Assembly: GCF_012985465.1 (NCBI RefSeq)
Contig: NZ_JAAQWN010000001.1
Location: 62,001 to 126,000 of the forward strand
Origin: Pseudomonas sp. WS 5079
GTDB lineage: Bacteria > Pseudomonadota > Gammaproteobacteria > Pseudomonadales > Pseudomonadaceae
Direction: 5' to 3'
Length of the DNA stretch: 64,000 bases
Both the position numbers and the translations under genes were made by a program. How positions within the stretch are numbered: position 1 is the first letter of the stretch; every line of letters starts with the position of its first letter. The notes beneath the pieces are model-generated. The model saw only the letters and a list, made by a program, of their open reading frames with translations. It made no database searches and had not been told where the DNA came from. Shown here piece by piece: positions 8,671 to 16,970 of the stretch.

Positions 8671-9600
8671 CTAGAGCGTTTTTGCCCTGTGTTGCGCTGA
8701 TTCGGCGAGCAATTCGCCAGCGCGTGCCTGCAAGAAGCGATGCAGGACTTTGACCCGCTCCGACACTTGCAGGCGATGGGGGCACATCAGGTTGAAGGGC
8801 GTGGGTTCGCCTTGCCATTCGCCGAACAACGGCACCAGGCGCCCGGCCTTGATATCGCCGGCCACATCCAGGTTCGCCTTGTAGGCAATACCGTGGCCGG
8901 CCAGGGCCCAGCGCCGCACGATTTCCCCGTCATCACTGAGGTAATCGCCGCCCACTTCGACCTCCTCAAGCAGCGTGCCCTGGCGAAAATACCAGGTGCT
9001 GTTGGGCCGGCCCTGGCGCATGTAGCGCAGAGTGCTGTGCTGCGCCAGCTCGGCCGGCACCTGGGGTGTGCCGTGGCGCGCCAGGTACGCGGGGCTGGCG
9101 CAGGCGATACGGCGGTGATCGGCGACCACCGGCAGCGCCACCAGGCTTGAATCCCTTGGCACGCCAAAGCGCAGGGCGATGTCCACGGTTTCGCGGAACA
9201 GGTCGGCGTTGCTGTCGTTAAGCAGCAATTGCAGGCGGATATTCGGGTGCTCGCGCTTGAACTGATCCAGCCAACCGAGCAGTACATTGCGCCCGAAATC
9301 CGAGGGCGCGGACAGTTGCAGCAAGCCGCTGAGGCTCTGGCCGTGTTGCTTGATCGCCTGTTCGCCTTCCGCCAGGGCTTCCAGGGCCACCCGCACGCTG
9401 TCCAGGTAGCGCCGGCCTTCTTCGGTGAGGCGCATGCTGCGAGTGGAGCGGGCCAGCAGGCGCATGCCCAGGCGGGTTTCCAGGCGTTTGAGGGCAATGC
9501 TGGCGGCGGCCGGGGTCAGGTTAAGGCTGCGGGCGGCCGCCGAGAGGCTGCCACTGTCGGCGGTGCGTACAAACACTTCCAGGTCGAGGATTGAGCTCAT
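8671..9600 (-). CDS. LysR-family transcriptional regulator
   Basis: A 309-residue LysR regulator. Residues 1-60 form the winged helix-turn-helix (DLEVFVRTADSGSLSAAARSLNLTPAAASIALKRLETRLGMRLLARSTRSMRLT), followed by a linker helix and a periplasmic-binding-like effector domain from about residue 90 (LLQLSAPSDFGRNVL, HPNIRLQLLLNDSNADLFRETVDIALRFG). This subtype (CrgA/DmlR-like) often controls a divergent oxidoreductase gene, and here an SDR begins 100 bp away on the other strand. It lies upstream of the TonB receptor in the same direction, but 205 bp and a sigma-54-like promoter separate them, so it more probably regulates the SDR. Effector unknown. Confidence 0.93.
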   Translation of the reverse strand: MSSILDLEVFVRTADSGSLSAAARSLNLTPAAASIALKRLETRLGMRLLARSTRSMRLTEEGRRYLDSVRVALEALAEGEQAIKQHGQSLSGLLQLSAPSDFGRNVLLGWLDQFKREHPNIRLQLLLNDSNADLFRETVDIALRFGVPRDSSLVALPVVADHRRIACASPAYLARHGTPQVPAELAQHSTLRYMRQGRPNSTWYFRQGTLLEEVEVGGDYLSDDGEIVRRWALAGHGIAYKANLDVAGDIKAGRLVPLFGEWQGEPTPFNLMCPHRLQVSERVKVLHRFLQARAGELLAESAQHRAKTL

Positions 9601-9700
9601 TTGTAAAAAACCCTTAAAGATCCTGTCGTTTTACCGGGATTTTTCCGCGATTGCCAAGCTGGGAAGATGAACGCTCATTTTTCCGCACGAGGCAGTTCCC

Positions 9701-10405
9701 ATGACATCTCCCCTCAAGGGCAAAACCGTGGTGGTGATTGGCGGTAGCAGCGGCATTGGCGCCGAAGTCGCCCAACAGGCGGCATCCCGTGGCGCGCAGG
9801 TGGTACTGGCCGGGCGACGCCTGGCGTCGACGGTCGACAACGGCGTGCGCAGCGAGCCGGTGGACGTCACCGACAGCGCCTCCCTGCAACGTCTGTTCGA
9901 AGCGGTGGGGCGTTTTGACCACCTGGTGTTCACCTCGGGCCCTGCGGTCCAGGCCAAACACCTGCAGGACACCGACCTGCCACTGGCCCAGGACAACTTC
10001 AATGTGAAGCTCTGGGGCGCCTTGCGCGCAATCCAACAGGCGCTGCCTTTTCTCGACGAGCGCGGCAGCATCGTCCTGACCTCGGGGCAGTTGGGGCGCA
10101 AGCTGGTGCCGGGGCAATTTATCAAGGTCGGCATCAATGCCGCGACCGAAGCGTTGGGCAAGCAGTTGGCCAAGGAACTGGCGCCACGGCGGGTCAACGT
10201 GGTCAGCCCTGGGGTGATCGACACGCCGGCATACGCGGGGATGCCTGAGGAACAGCGTCAGGGCATGTTCGCCAAGGTGGGCGGGGCGTTGCCGGTAGGG
10301 CGGGTGGGGCAGGCGGAGGAAGTGGCGGCGGGTTATTTGATGGCCATGGAGAATGGCTTTATCACTGGCAGCGTGATCGATATCGACGGCGGTGGGTTGC
10401 TGTAA
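9701..10405 (+). CDS. Atypical short-chain dehydrogenase/reductase
   Basis: A 234-residue Rossmann-fold protein of the SDR superfamily. The dinucleotide-binding motif GGSSGIGAE is at residues 14-22, a catalytic-type serine follows a beta strand (SIVLTSGQ), and the C-terminal RRVNVVSPGVIDTPAYAG and FITGSVIDIDGGG segments are classical. In the YxxxK position the lysine is present (FIKVGINAAT) but the residue four before it is glycine, not tyrosine, so the normal acid/base is missing. The NNAG-type motif is also degenerate (TSGPAVQ). It may bind NAD(P) with altered or no dehydrogenase activity. It is divergent from the LysR gene, with GAGG upstream of the ATG, and converges on the MFS gene across a REP pair. 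Confidence 0.88.
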   Translation: MTSPLKGKTVVVIGGSSGIGAEVAQQAASRGAQVVLAGRRLASTVDNGVRSEPVDVTDSASLQRLFEAVGRFDHLVFTSGPAVQAKHLQDTDLPLAQDNFNVKLWGALRAIQQALPFLDERGSIVLTSGQLGRKLVPGQFIKVGINAATEALGKQLAKELAPRRVNVVSPGVIDTPAYAGMPEEQRQGMFAKVGGALPVGRVGQAEEVAAGYLMAMENGFITGSVIDIDGGGLL

Positions 10406-10418
10406 ACACTGAACCCAA

Positions 10419-10508
10419 TGTGGGAGCGGGCTTGCCCGCGATGGCGGCGTGTCAGTCAATACATAGGCTGACTGATCCACCGCTATCGCGGGCAAGCCCG
10501 CTCCCACA
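10419..10508. repeat. REP palindrome pair between convergent genes
   Basis: Inverted REP copies: TGTGGGAGCGGGCTTGCCCG begins at 10419 and its complement ends at 10508, separated by about 30 bp. The pair fills the gap between the SDR stop and the MFS stop and can form one long hairpin, so it may serve as a bidirectional transcription block. Confidence 0.9.
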
Positions 10509-10522
10509 TTTTTTGTGTCGTG

Positions 10523-11833
10523 TCAGGCCTTCAGGGTACGGGTCATGCGCAGCGCCAGCACACTACCCGCGACGATCACCGCCGCCAGCAGGTACAGCGC
10601 CAGGTCGGTGGAGCCGGTCGCATCCTTCACAAACCCCACCACATACGGGCTTAAAAAGCCCGCCATCTGGCCCATGGAGTTGATCAATGCCAGGCCGCCC
10701 GCGGCCGCGCCGGCGCTGAGCATGGCGGTAGGCACCGGCCAGAACATCGGCAGGCCGGTGAGGGCGCCCATGGTGGCGATGGTCAGGCCAAGGATGGCAA
10801 TGGCCGGGGTGGTGGCGAAGTTCACCGCGATGATCAGGCCGACAGCGCCCATCAGCATCGGCACCACCAGGTGCCAGCGGCGCTCTTTGCGCAGGTCGGC
10901 AGAGCGGCCCACCAGCAGCATGAATACCGCCGCCAGCAAATAGGGGATCGCACTGAGCCAGCCGATCACCAGGTTATCGCTAAAGCCCATGTTCTTGATG
11001 ATCGACGGCAGCCAGAAGTTGATGGCGTACACGCCGCTCTGGATGCAGAAGTAGATCAGGCCGAACGCCCAGATCGCCGGGTTCTTGAATACTTCCAGCA
11101 GCGAATCAGTGGTGGTCTTGGGCTTGTTGGCCAGGTCGGTGGCCTGGTCGGCCTCGAGCACTGCGCGCTCATGGGCGGTCAGCCACTTGGCGTTGGCGAA
11201 GCTGTCGCTGAGCAGGAAGTAGGCGAGGGCACCGAGGATCACCGTCGGCACACCTTGCAGCAGGAACATCCACTGCCAGCCCGCGAGGCCGCCTTGGCCC
11301 GCCGCGAAGTGGTTGAGGATCCAGCCGGAGAACGGGCTGCCGAGCAGGCCCGACACCGGGATCGCGGACATGAACAGCGCCATGATCCGCCCACGGCGGA
11401 AGGTCGGGAACCACTGCGAGAGGTACAGCACCACGCCCGGGAAGAAGCCCGCTTCAGCGGCACCGGTAAACAGGCGCAAGGTGTAGAAGTGCGTCGGTGT
11501 GGTCACAAACAGCAGGCAGGTAGACAGGGTGCCCCAGGTGATCATCATCAGCGCAATCCAGCGCCTGGGACCGAACTTGGTCAGCGCCAGGTTGCTCGGC
11601 ACGCCACACAGCACGTAGCCGATAAAGAAAATCCCGGCGCCGAGGCCGTACACGGTCTCGCTGAACTTCAAGGCGTCGAGCATCTGCAGCTTGGCAAAGC
11701 CGACGTTGACGCGGTCCAGGTAGTTGAACAGGTAGCAGATGAAAATGAAGGGGATCAGGCGCAGGGTGATGCGCTTGTAGACGGCGTTTTTGTCGTCATC
11801 GTTGGCCAGGGTAGCGGCGGCGCTCTGTGACAT
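10523..11833 (-). CDS. MFS transporter, anion:cation symporter (sugar-acid) type
   Basis: A 436-residue twelve-helix major facilitator. The signature of the ACS subfamily is visible: RLIPFIFICYLFNYLDRVNVGFAKLQM (helix 1, about 26-52), the loop motif PSNLALTKFGPRRWIALMMITWG (about 79-101), and RLFTGAAEAGFFPGVVLYLSQWFP (about 120-143). Members carry glucarate, galactonate, tartrate, phthalate or similar anions with protons. It is divergent from a CdaR-type sugar-diacid regulator and near a glycerate kinase, so glycerate, glucarate/galactarate or a related hydroxy-acid is the likely substrate; the exact one is inference. An inverted repeat in the 170-bp promoter region is a candidate operator. 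Confidence 0.9.
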   Translation of the reverse strand: MSQSAAATLANDDDKNAVYKRITLRLIPFIFICYLFNYLDRVNVGFAKLQMLDALKFSETVYGLGAGIFFIGYVLCGVPSNLALTKFGPRRWIALMMITWGTLSTCLLFVTTPTHFYTLRLFTGAAEAGFFPGVVLYLSQWFPTFRRGRIMALFMSAIPVSGLLGSPFSGWILNHFAAGQGGLAGWQWMFLLQGVPTVILGALAYFLLSDSFANAKWLTAHERAVLEADQATDLANKPKTTTDSLLEVFKNPAIWAFGLIYFCIQSGVYAINFWLPSIIKNMGFSDNLVIGWLSAIPYLLAAVFMLLVGRSADLRKERRWHLVVPMLMGAVGLIIAVNFATTPAIAILGLTIATMGALTGLPMFWPVPTAMLSAGAAAGGLALINSMGQMAGFLSPYVVGFVKDATGSTDLALYLLAAVIVAGSVLALRMTRTLKA

Positions 11834-11930
11834 GGCGTTCTCTCTTTATTATGATTTTTCGCGATGCGAGGGTAACGTTGATCGCCCCAAGAGTCTCGGT
11901 CACGGGACGGTGTCGTGTCTTTGTGCCCCC

Positions 11931-11958
11931 GCACAGCGATCCATCCATTGCGCTGTGC
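11931..11958. promoter_or_regulatory. Inverted repeat, candidate CdaR-type operator
   Basis: A perfect 8-bp inverted repeat, GCACAGCG (11931-11938) and CGCTGTGC (11951-11958), with 20 bp between arm centres (two helical turns). It lies in the shared control region between the divergent MFS gene (start 11833) and the CdaR-type gene (start 12004), a natural place for an autoregulatory operator. Binding by the adjacent regulator is inference. Confidence 0.4.
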
Positions 11959-12003
11959 CTTTGAACAATCGCTTAATGCAGCGCTTTCAAGGAATTTAGC
12001 CCC

Positions 12004-13104
12004 ATGTTCGAACTCGATCATGACCTGGCGCAGGATATCGTCAATCGCACGATGGCCATTTTGCCCTACAACGTTAACGTCATGGACAGCCAGGGCCTGA
12101 TCCTCGGCAGCGGCGAGCCGGAGCGCATCAATACCCGTCATGAAGGCGCGCAATTGGTGTTGGCCAACGGTCGCGTGGTGGAAATCGACAGCCAGACCGC
12201 CAAGCACCTCAAGGGCGTGGCGCCGGGGATCAACCTGCCGCTGCTGCATGACCAGCGCCTGATCGGGGTGCTGGGCATCAGCGGTGAACCGCAGTTGCTG
12301 CGCACTTATGCCGAACTGGTGCGCATGACTGCCGAGATGCTGGTCAGCCAGCGCCATCAGCAGGCGGAGCAGCAGTGGCGGCGCCAACGCTGTGATGATC
12401 TGCTGGCGTTGCTGCTGGCCGACAGCGGCGAGTCGCCGCGCCTGGTGGACGAGGCCCAGCAACTGGGGCTCAAGCCGCAGTTGCCGCGAACCCCCTATCT
12501 GTTTGAGCTGGGCCCGGGCCAGACCGCCGAAGCCCTGGCTGCCTGGCTGGCTTCGCGTTATCCGGACAGCTGGTGCGTCAGCAGCGCACAGTTTTCGTTG
12601 CTGTGGTGTCGCCCGGCAGCGGTGCCGATGGACAACCCGCGCCTGCTGGAAAAACTCGAGGCCTCGGGCTGGAACATCCTGCGGGTGGCCGTCGGTGGCC
12701 AGGCCGACGGATTGGCAGGCTTGCGCCGCTGTTATCGGCGGGTGGCGGACTTGCTCGCCTATGGCCGTGACGTGCTGCCGCAGTCGCGCCTGCTGACCCT
12801 CAATCGCTACCGGTTGCCGGTGATGCTCTGGCGCCATCGCAACGACGATGCCCTCGACGAACTGCTTAACCCATTGCGCAAGGTCCTGGCCAAGGACGCC
12901 AACGGCCAACTGCAGGCGACGCTGCGCAGTTGGTGTGAGCACGACGGGCAAAGCCAGGCCTGTGCCGATGCATTGGGCATCCACCGCAACAGCCTGCGCT
13001 ACCGCATGGAGCGCATCGCCGAATTGAGCGGTGTCGACCCGTTGACCTTGGATGGCATGCTCGCGCTGTACCTGGGCGTGCAACTGCTGCCCCAAACCCC
13101 TTAG
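12004..13104 (+). CDS. cdaR: CdaR-type sugar-diacid-responsive transcriptional regulator
   Basis: A 366-residue regulator with an N-terminal sugar-diacid recognition domain (residues about 1-135: LDHDLAQDIVNRTMAILPYNVNVMDSQGLILGSG, then RIGTRHEGA-like and TAKHLKGVAPGINLPLLHDQRLIGVLGISG) and a C-terminal PucR/CdaR helix-turn-helix (ACADALGIHRNSLRYRMERIAELSGVDP, about 318-345). In E. coli CdaR activates glucarate, galactarate and glycerate genes. Here it faces the MFS gene and precedes glycerate kinase by 112 bp, the same functional set. The ATG is preceded by AAGGA. The symbol reflects family and context; the ligand could be glycerate or a hexarate. Confidence 0.9.
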   Translation: MFELDHDLAQDIVNRTMAILPYNVNVMDSQGLILGSGEPERINTRHEGAQLVLANGRVVEIDSQTAKHLKGVAPGINLPLLHDQRLIGVLGISGEPQLLRTYAELVRMTAEMLVSQRHQQAEQQWRRQRCDDLLALLLADSGESPRLVDEAQQLGLKPQLPRTPYLFELGPGQTAEALAAWLASRYPDSWCVSSAQFSLLWCRPAAVPMDNPRLLEKLEASGWNILRVAVGGQADGLAGLRRCYRRVADLLAYGRDVLPQSRLLTLNRYRLPVMLWRHRNDDALDELLNPLRKVLAKDANGQLQATLRSWCEHDGQSQACADALGIHRNSLRYRMERIAELSGVDPLTLDGMLALYLGVQLLPQTP

Positions 13105-13216
13105 GAGGCGCTTTTGTAGAAATGAACAACAAACCCCAGCCGCGCTTGTGCATCGGACAGGCGTCATTGCCGGTGCCAACTGGCAGCATGGGCGTCATAA
13201 AAACCGGAGAAAGCCC

Positions 13217-14365
13217 ATGAAAGTCATCATCGCCCCCGACTCGTTCAAGGACAGCCTGAGTGCCGAAGGCGTGGCCCAGGCCATTGCCGAAGGCCTGGCT
13301 GAGGTTTGGCCGCAGGCCGAATTGATCCAGTGCCCGATGGCGGACGGCGGTGAAGGCACGGTGGAGTCGGTGCTCGCGGCCTGCCATGGCCAGTTGCGCA
13401 GTTGCACCGTGCAAGGCCCGTTGGGCGGCACCGTGCAGGCGCGCTGGGGCTGGTTGGCCGAAAGTGCCACGGCAATCATCGAAATGGCCGAAGCCAGCGG
13501 CCTGCAACTGGTCCCGCGGGAGCAGCGCGATGCCTGTTCCAGCAGCACCTTTGGCACCGGTGAGCTGATCCGCGCCGCCCTCGATGCCGGGGCCCGGCGG
13601 ATCATCCTGGCGATTGGCGGCAGTGCCACCAATGACGGCGGCGCCGGTGCCATGCAGGCCCTTGGCGTGCAACTGCTCGACGCCCAAGGCCACAGCCTGG
13701 CGCGTGGCGGCCTGGCCCTGGCGCGCCTGGCACGGATCAATCTTGAGCAGTTGGACCCGCGCCTGGCCCAGGTGCGTTTCGATATCGCCGCCGACGTCAA
13801 CAACCCCCTGTGCGGCCCCCACGGTGCCTCGGCGATTTTCGGCCCGCAAAAAGGCGCCAACCCACACCAGGTCGAGCAGCTGGACCAGGCCCTCGGACAC
13901 TTCGCCGACCACTGCGCCGAAGTCTTGCCCCGGGACGTGCGCGACGAGCCGGGCAGCGGCGCGGCCGGTGGCCTGGGCTTTGCCGCCAAGGCCTTCCTCG
14001 GCGCTAGGTTTCGTGCGGGCGTGGAGGTGGTCGCCGACCTGGTGGGCCTGGAACACGCCATGCGCGGCGCCGACCTGGTGATCACCGGCGAAGGCCGCTT
14101 CGACGCCCAGACCCTGCGCGGTAAAACCCCGTTTGGCGTGGCGCGGGTGGCCAAGCAACAGGGTGTTGCGGTGATCGTTATCGCCGGCACGCTGGGCGAG
14201 GGCTACGAGCAGATGTATGCCCATGGCGTCGACGCCGCGTTTGCCTTGCCTGGCGGGCCGATGAGCCTGGAGCAGGCCTGCAGCGAAGCGCCGCGGTTGC
14301 TGCGTGAGCGGGCGGCGGACATTGCGCGAGTGTGGCGCTTGGGCGCGCAGCGCAGTGGCGGATGA
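13217..14365 (+). CDS. Glycerate kinase (GarK/GlxK type)
   Basis: A 382-residue class II-type glycerate kinase that phosphorylates D-glycerate to phosphoglycerate using ATP. The start MKVIIAPDSFKDSLSAEGVA is the family hallmark and is preceded by GGAGAAAG; longer in-frame readings run into the intergenic region. Other conserved blocks are CPMADGGEGTVE (about 38-49), SSSTFGTGELI (about 111-121), AIGGSATNDGGAGAMQALG (about 131-149), GPQKGANP (about 209-216) and GEGRFDAQT (about 290-298). It follows the CdaR-type regulator and presumably feeds glycerate from hexarate or glyoxylate metabolism into glycolysis. Confidence 0.95.
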   Translation: MKVIIAPDSFKDSLSAEGVAQAIAEGLAEVWPQAELIQCPMADGGEGTVESVLAACHGQLRSCTVQGPLGGTVQARWGWLAESATAIIEMAEASGLQLVPREQRDACSSSTFGTGELIRAALDAGARRIILAIGGSATNDGGAGAMQALGVQLLDAQGHSLARGGLALARLARINLEQLDPRLAQVRFDIAADVNNPLCGPHGASAIFGPQKGANPHQVEQLDQALGHFADHCAEVLPRDVRDEPGSGAAGGLGFAAKAFLGARFRAGVEVVADLVGLEHAMRGADLVITGEGRFDAQTLRGKTPFGVARVAKQQGVAVIVIAGTLGEGYEQMYAHGVDAAFALPGGPMSLEQACSEAPRLLRERAADIARVWRLGAQRSGG

Positions 14366-14425
14366 CAGCGCTTGTTATCGCCGCCTACACTGATCGGCCA
14401 CTTGTCTTTCAAAGGATGAAACACA

Positions 14426-14938
14426 ATGCCTACACATGACACCAATATCGTGATCCAGCGCTTTGCCGAAAGCCATCTTCAAGGCATGCATGCGCTCTAC
14501 AACGATCCGGCCGTGTGCCGTCAGGTGCTGCAGATGCCGTTCCAGTCGCTGGAGGTGTGGCGCAAGCGCCTGGCCGATACCAATGAGCGACTGCTCAGGC
14601 TGGTGGCGGTGCAGGCGGGTGAGGTGCTTGGCAGTTGCACCCTGGAGCAGTACGCGCGCAGTCGGCAAAGCCATGTCGGTAGCATCGGCATGGGTGTGGC
14701 GGTGGCCTGGCAGGGCAAGGGGGTGGGCACCCAGTTGCTGGGCGCGGCGCTGGAGGTGGCCGACAACTGGATGAACCTGCACCGGGTGGAACTGACGGTG
14801 TATGTCGACAACGAGCCGGCCCAGGCGTTGTACCGCAAGTTCGGTTTCGAGACTGAAGGCCGGCTGCGCGATTACGCCGTGCGCGACGGCGTATTTGTCG
14901 ATGCCCTGAGCATGGCCCGCCTGCGTCAGACCGCCTGA
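14426..14938 (+). CDS. GNAT-family N-acetyltransferase
   Basis: A 170-residue GNAT protein. Strands and the acetyl-CoA pyrophosphate loop are clear: GSIGMGVAVAWQGKGVGTQLLGAAL (residues about 87-111, motif A with Q-G-K-G-V-G), then NLHRVELTVYVDNEPAQALYRKFGFETEGRLRDYAVRDGVFVDALSMARL, the motif B tail typical of the YhhY/RimJ-like group. AAAGGATG provides the ribosome site. The acceptor substrate (amino acid, small amine or protein N-terminus) cannot be inferred. Its 3' end overlaps the convergent racemase-like gene by 13 bp. Confidence 0.92.
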   Translation: MPTHDTNIVIQRFAESHLQGMHALYNDPAVCRQVLQMPFQSLEVWRKRLADTNERLLRLVAVQAGEVLGSCTLEQYARSRQSHVGSIGMGVAVAWQGKGVGTQLLGAALEVADNWMNLHRVELTVYVDNEPAQALYRKFGFETEGRLRDYAVRDGVFVDALSMARLRQTA

Positions 14939-15627
14939 TCGCCCAGGGCAAACGCCACCGCAGCCTGCGCATGCAGCAAGGTGGTGTCCAGCAGCGGCAG
15001 CTCGCTGTGCTCGGGCTTGATCAGCAGGCCGATCTCGGTACACCCCAGGATAATCGCCTGGGCGCCACGGGCCGCGAGGTTGGCGATGGCCTGCTGGTAA
15101 ACCTGGCGTGAGGCTTCGTTGATCACTCCGACGCACAACTCTTCATAAATGATCCGGTGCACGGCGTGGCGTTCTGCTGCGTCGGGCACCAGCACGTGCA
15201 AGCCCTGGGCTGCCAGGCGCGCCTTGAGAAAATCCTGTTCCATGGTAAACGCCGTGCCCAGCAGGCCAACGGTCAGGGTCTGGGCCTTGACCGCCGCCGC
15301 GCCCGCCGCATCGGCAATGTGCAGGAACGGCACCGACACGCCAGCTTCGATCTGCGGCGCCACCAGATGCATGGTGTTGGTACACAGCACGATGCAGTCC
15401 GCGCCACCGGCTTGCAGGCGGCGTGCGGCGTCTTGCAGGATCAGCGCGGCGTCATCCCAGCGCCCGGCGTGCTGGGCTTGTTCCACCGGGCCGAAGTCGA
15501 CGCTGTAAAGCAGGATTTGTGCCGAGCGCAGCGGCCCCAACCGGTCGCGTACCTGCTGGTTGATGATCCGGTAATACTCGGCGCTGGACTCCCAGCTCAT
15601 GCCGCCGATAAGGCCGATGGTGCGCAT
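14926..15627 (-). CDS. Aspartate/glutamate racemase-family protein
   Basis: A 233-residue member of the Asp/Glu racemase superfamily. The N-terminus GLIGGMSWESSAEYYRIIN is typical of YgeA/aspartate racemases. Both catalytic cysteines are in place: Cys82 in VLCTNTMH and Cys196 in ILGCTEIGLL, so it is probably an active amino-acid racemase or a related isomerase. GAGGAG precedes the ATG. It is a single gene overlapping the GNAT end to end; D-amino-acid production or turnover is likely, the particular amino acid is unknown. Confidence 0.9.
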   Translation of the reverse strand: MRTIGLIGGMSWESSAEYYRIINQQVRDRLGPLRSAQILLYSVDFGPVEQAQHAGRWDDAALILQDAARRLQAGGADCIVLCTNTMHLVAPQIEAGVSVPFLHIADAAGAAAVKAQTLTVGLLGTAFTMEQDFLKARLAAQGLHVLVPDAAERHAVHRIIYEELCVGVINEASRQVYQQAIANLAARGAQAIILGCTEIGLLIKPEHSELPLLDTTLLHAQAAVAFALGDQAV

Positions 15628-15746
15628 GCAAAGCTCCTCAAGCTGTTGGGCGAAAGCTACACCTTACCCAACACGCGAGCGTTAGTCATACGCGCCGGTG
15701 CAGCATCTGCCATGATCGTTGTTTGCAGCCCCCGAGGAACACCGCA

Positions 15747-16241
15747 ATGGACGATGTACAGCAATTGGGCGAGATGCTTCGTCATTACGCCGACAGCGAA
15801 GCGCACAAGCGCCAGCAGTTCGAGGTGCAGTCAGCCCGCTGGACCCAGAAAATCACTGAGCTGTACGGCGAGATCGAGCAGTGGTTGGCGCCGGTCAAGA
15901 GTGATGGTTTGCTGGAGGTGCAGCGTGAGGCTTATGTGGCGTCTGGCCCAAGCGTGCCGGTGGAGACTTCGACCTTCAAGACTGAGAAACTGACCATTCA
16001 TATCGCGGGCAAACCGGTGGAGTTTGTGCCGGATGTGATGGGGGCGGGTGGGTTGATTTCGTTGTCGGTCATGGGGCTGACCGCGGCCCGTTACGGCAGC
16101 ATATCCCTCGTGCTGCTGCCGGGGTCCAATGATTGGTTGTGGAAGAAAACCAATGGCTTGAAAGACCCGGACACCTTTGCCTTCGATGCCAACTTCCTGG
16201 CCTTGCAGTTGCAGAGCCTGATTCCCCGCGAGCGCGGCTGA
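15747..16241 (+). CDS. Conserved hypothetical protein, 164 residues
   Basis: I do not recognise a named family. The ATG at 15747 is preceded by GAGGAA; an in-frame ATG eight codons upstream has no ribosome site. The product starts with a charged helical segment (residues about 1-50, many Gln, Glu, Arg) followed by alternating strand-like stretches (ETSTFKTEKLTIHIAGKPVEFVPDV and GSISLVLLPGSNDWLWKKTN). No signal peptide or membrane span is seen, so it is probably cytosolic. Codon use matches neighbours. It stands alone between the racemase (divergent) and the repeat block. Confidence 0.75.
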   Translation: MDDVQQLGEMLRHYADSEAHKRQQFEVQSARWTQKITELYGEIEQWLAPVKSDGLLEVQREAYVASGPSVPVETSTFKTEKLTIHIAGKPVEFVPDVMGAGGLISLSVMGLTAARYGSISLVLLPGSNDWLWKKTNGLKDPDTFAFDANFLALQLQSLIPRERG

Positions 16242-16253
16242 TCCCCAGGCAAA

Positions 16254-16350
16254 TGTGGGAGCAGGCTTGTGTGGGCTTGTGTGGGAGCGGGCTTGCCCGC
16301 GATAGCGGTGTGTCAGGCAAGTATTCCTGACCTGATATACCGCCATCGCG
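16254..16350. repeat. REP element with truncated right arm
   Basis: After a partial copy (TGTGGGAGCAGGCTTGTGTG) comes a full left arm with GCGGGCTTGCCCGCGATAGC near 16289. The right arm starts as CCGCCATCGCGG but ends abruptly at about 16351, where the composite repeat begins (GCATGAGTATTTACACC). The REP pair therefore appears interrupted by, or recombined with, the neighbouring repeat. Confidence 0.8.
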
Positions 16351-16578
16351 GCATGAGTATTTACACCACTCTTTTCTGGGTTTGTGTACATATCCGTTGC
16401 TGCGGTCACGGCGGCTATTGGTTCTGCCCTTACGGCGGGTCACTTTTGGAAAAGAGCCCGGAGTGCCGGCCCAGCCAAAAGTAACCAAAAGGGCTCTTGC
16501 CCCACCACTCGGCACCTCGCCCAGGCTCGGATGACGGGCAGCGTGGTTTAACGGGGCGCCTAAGATCAAAATCACAAG
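16351..16578 (-). repeat. Composite intergenic repeat, copy 1 (inverted)
   Basis: Read on the minus strand this copy contains the modules GATTTTGATCTTAGGCGCCCC, a long segment with GGTTACTTTTGGCTGGG and AAAAGTGACCCGCCGTAAGG, CCGCAGCAACGGATATGT, and TACTCATG. The first, third and fourth modules recur at 16738-16970 and 24262-24440. No gene is supported here; small reading frames in it are products of the repeat. The family resembles non-coding repeats common in P. fluorescens genomes. Confidence 0.75.
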
Positions 16579-16622
16579 TAAAGCGGCCTGACAGCCGACC
16601 TGATCGTCAAGGCGTGCGCGTA

Positions 16623-16734
16623 CCCCTGTAGGAGCTGGCTTGCCTGCGATGGTCGTTAACGATGACGAATGAATACCAGATACTCTGATGTGTTCTTTCG
16701 GGCGTCATCGCAGGCAAGCCAGCTCCTACAGGGG
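16623..16734. repeat. Perfect 29-bp inverted repeat (variant REP pair)
   Basis: The arms at 16623-16651 and 16706-16734 are exact reverse complements over 29 bp (CCCCTGTAGGAGCTGGCTTG at the start of the left arm), with a 54-bp centre. The core GGCTTGCC resembles REP but the consensus differs (AGCTGGCTTGCCTGCGATG), so it is a distinct REP subtype able to form a long hairpin in DNA or RNA. Confidence 0.9.
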
Positions 16735-16737
16735 AAC

Positions 16738-16970
16738 GCAGCTTCGCGCTCTGGTTCTGCTGTTGCTGTTGCTGTTGCTGTTGCTCTGCTTTTGATCTGG
16801 CTTTTGATCTTAGGTGCCCCGTCAAACTACGATGGCCGCAGGCAGGTATTGCGCAGTGGGCACCCCGGCATGGATGCCGGGGTAGCCGCGACACGGCCAT
16901 GACCGCAGCAACGGATATGTACTCACACCCAACTACAAAAAAAGAGCGAGTTGTGTAGACACCTATGGCC
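16738..16970 (+). repeat. Composite intergenic repeat, copy 2, with (TGTTGC)4
   Basis: Starts with GCTTCGCGCTCTGGTTCTG, includes four tandem TGTTGC units at 16761-16784, then TTTTGATCTTAGGTGCCCCG, GGCATGGATGCCGGGGTAGC (itself a hairpin), CCGCAGCAACGGATATGT and GTTGTGTAGACACC. It is directly oriented relative to copy 3 at 24262-24440 and inverted relative to copy 1. It abuts REP arms on both sides. No gene is seen between 16242 and 17029. Confidence 0.75.

Noticed and set aside
8466-8753. Short plus-strand frame in front of the TonB receptor
   Set aside because: It covers the promoter region and the 3' end of the LysR gene in antisense and shows no conserved feature.
16069-16575. Minus-strand frame reading through composite repeat copy 1
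   Set aside because: Most of it is repeat DNA and the remainder is antisense to the 164-residue protein gene.
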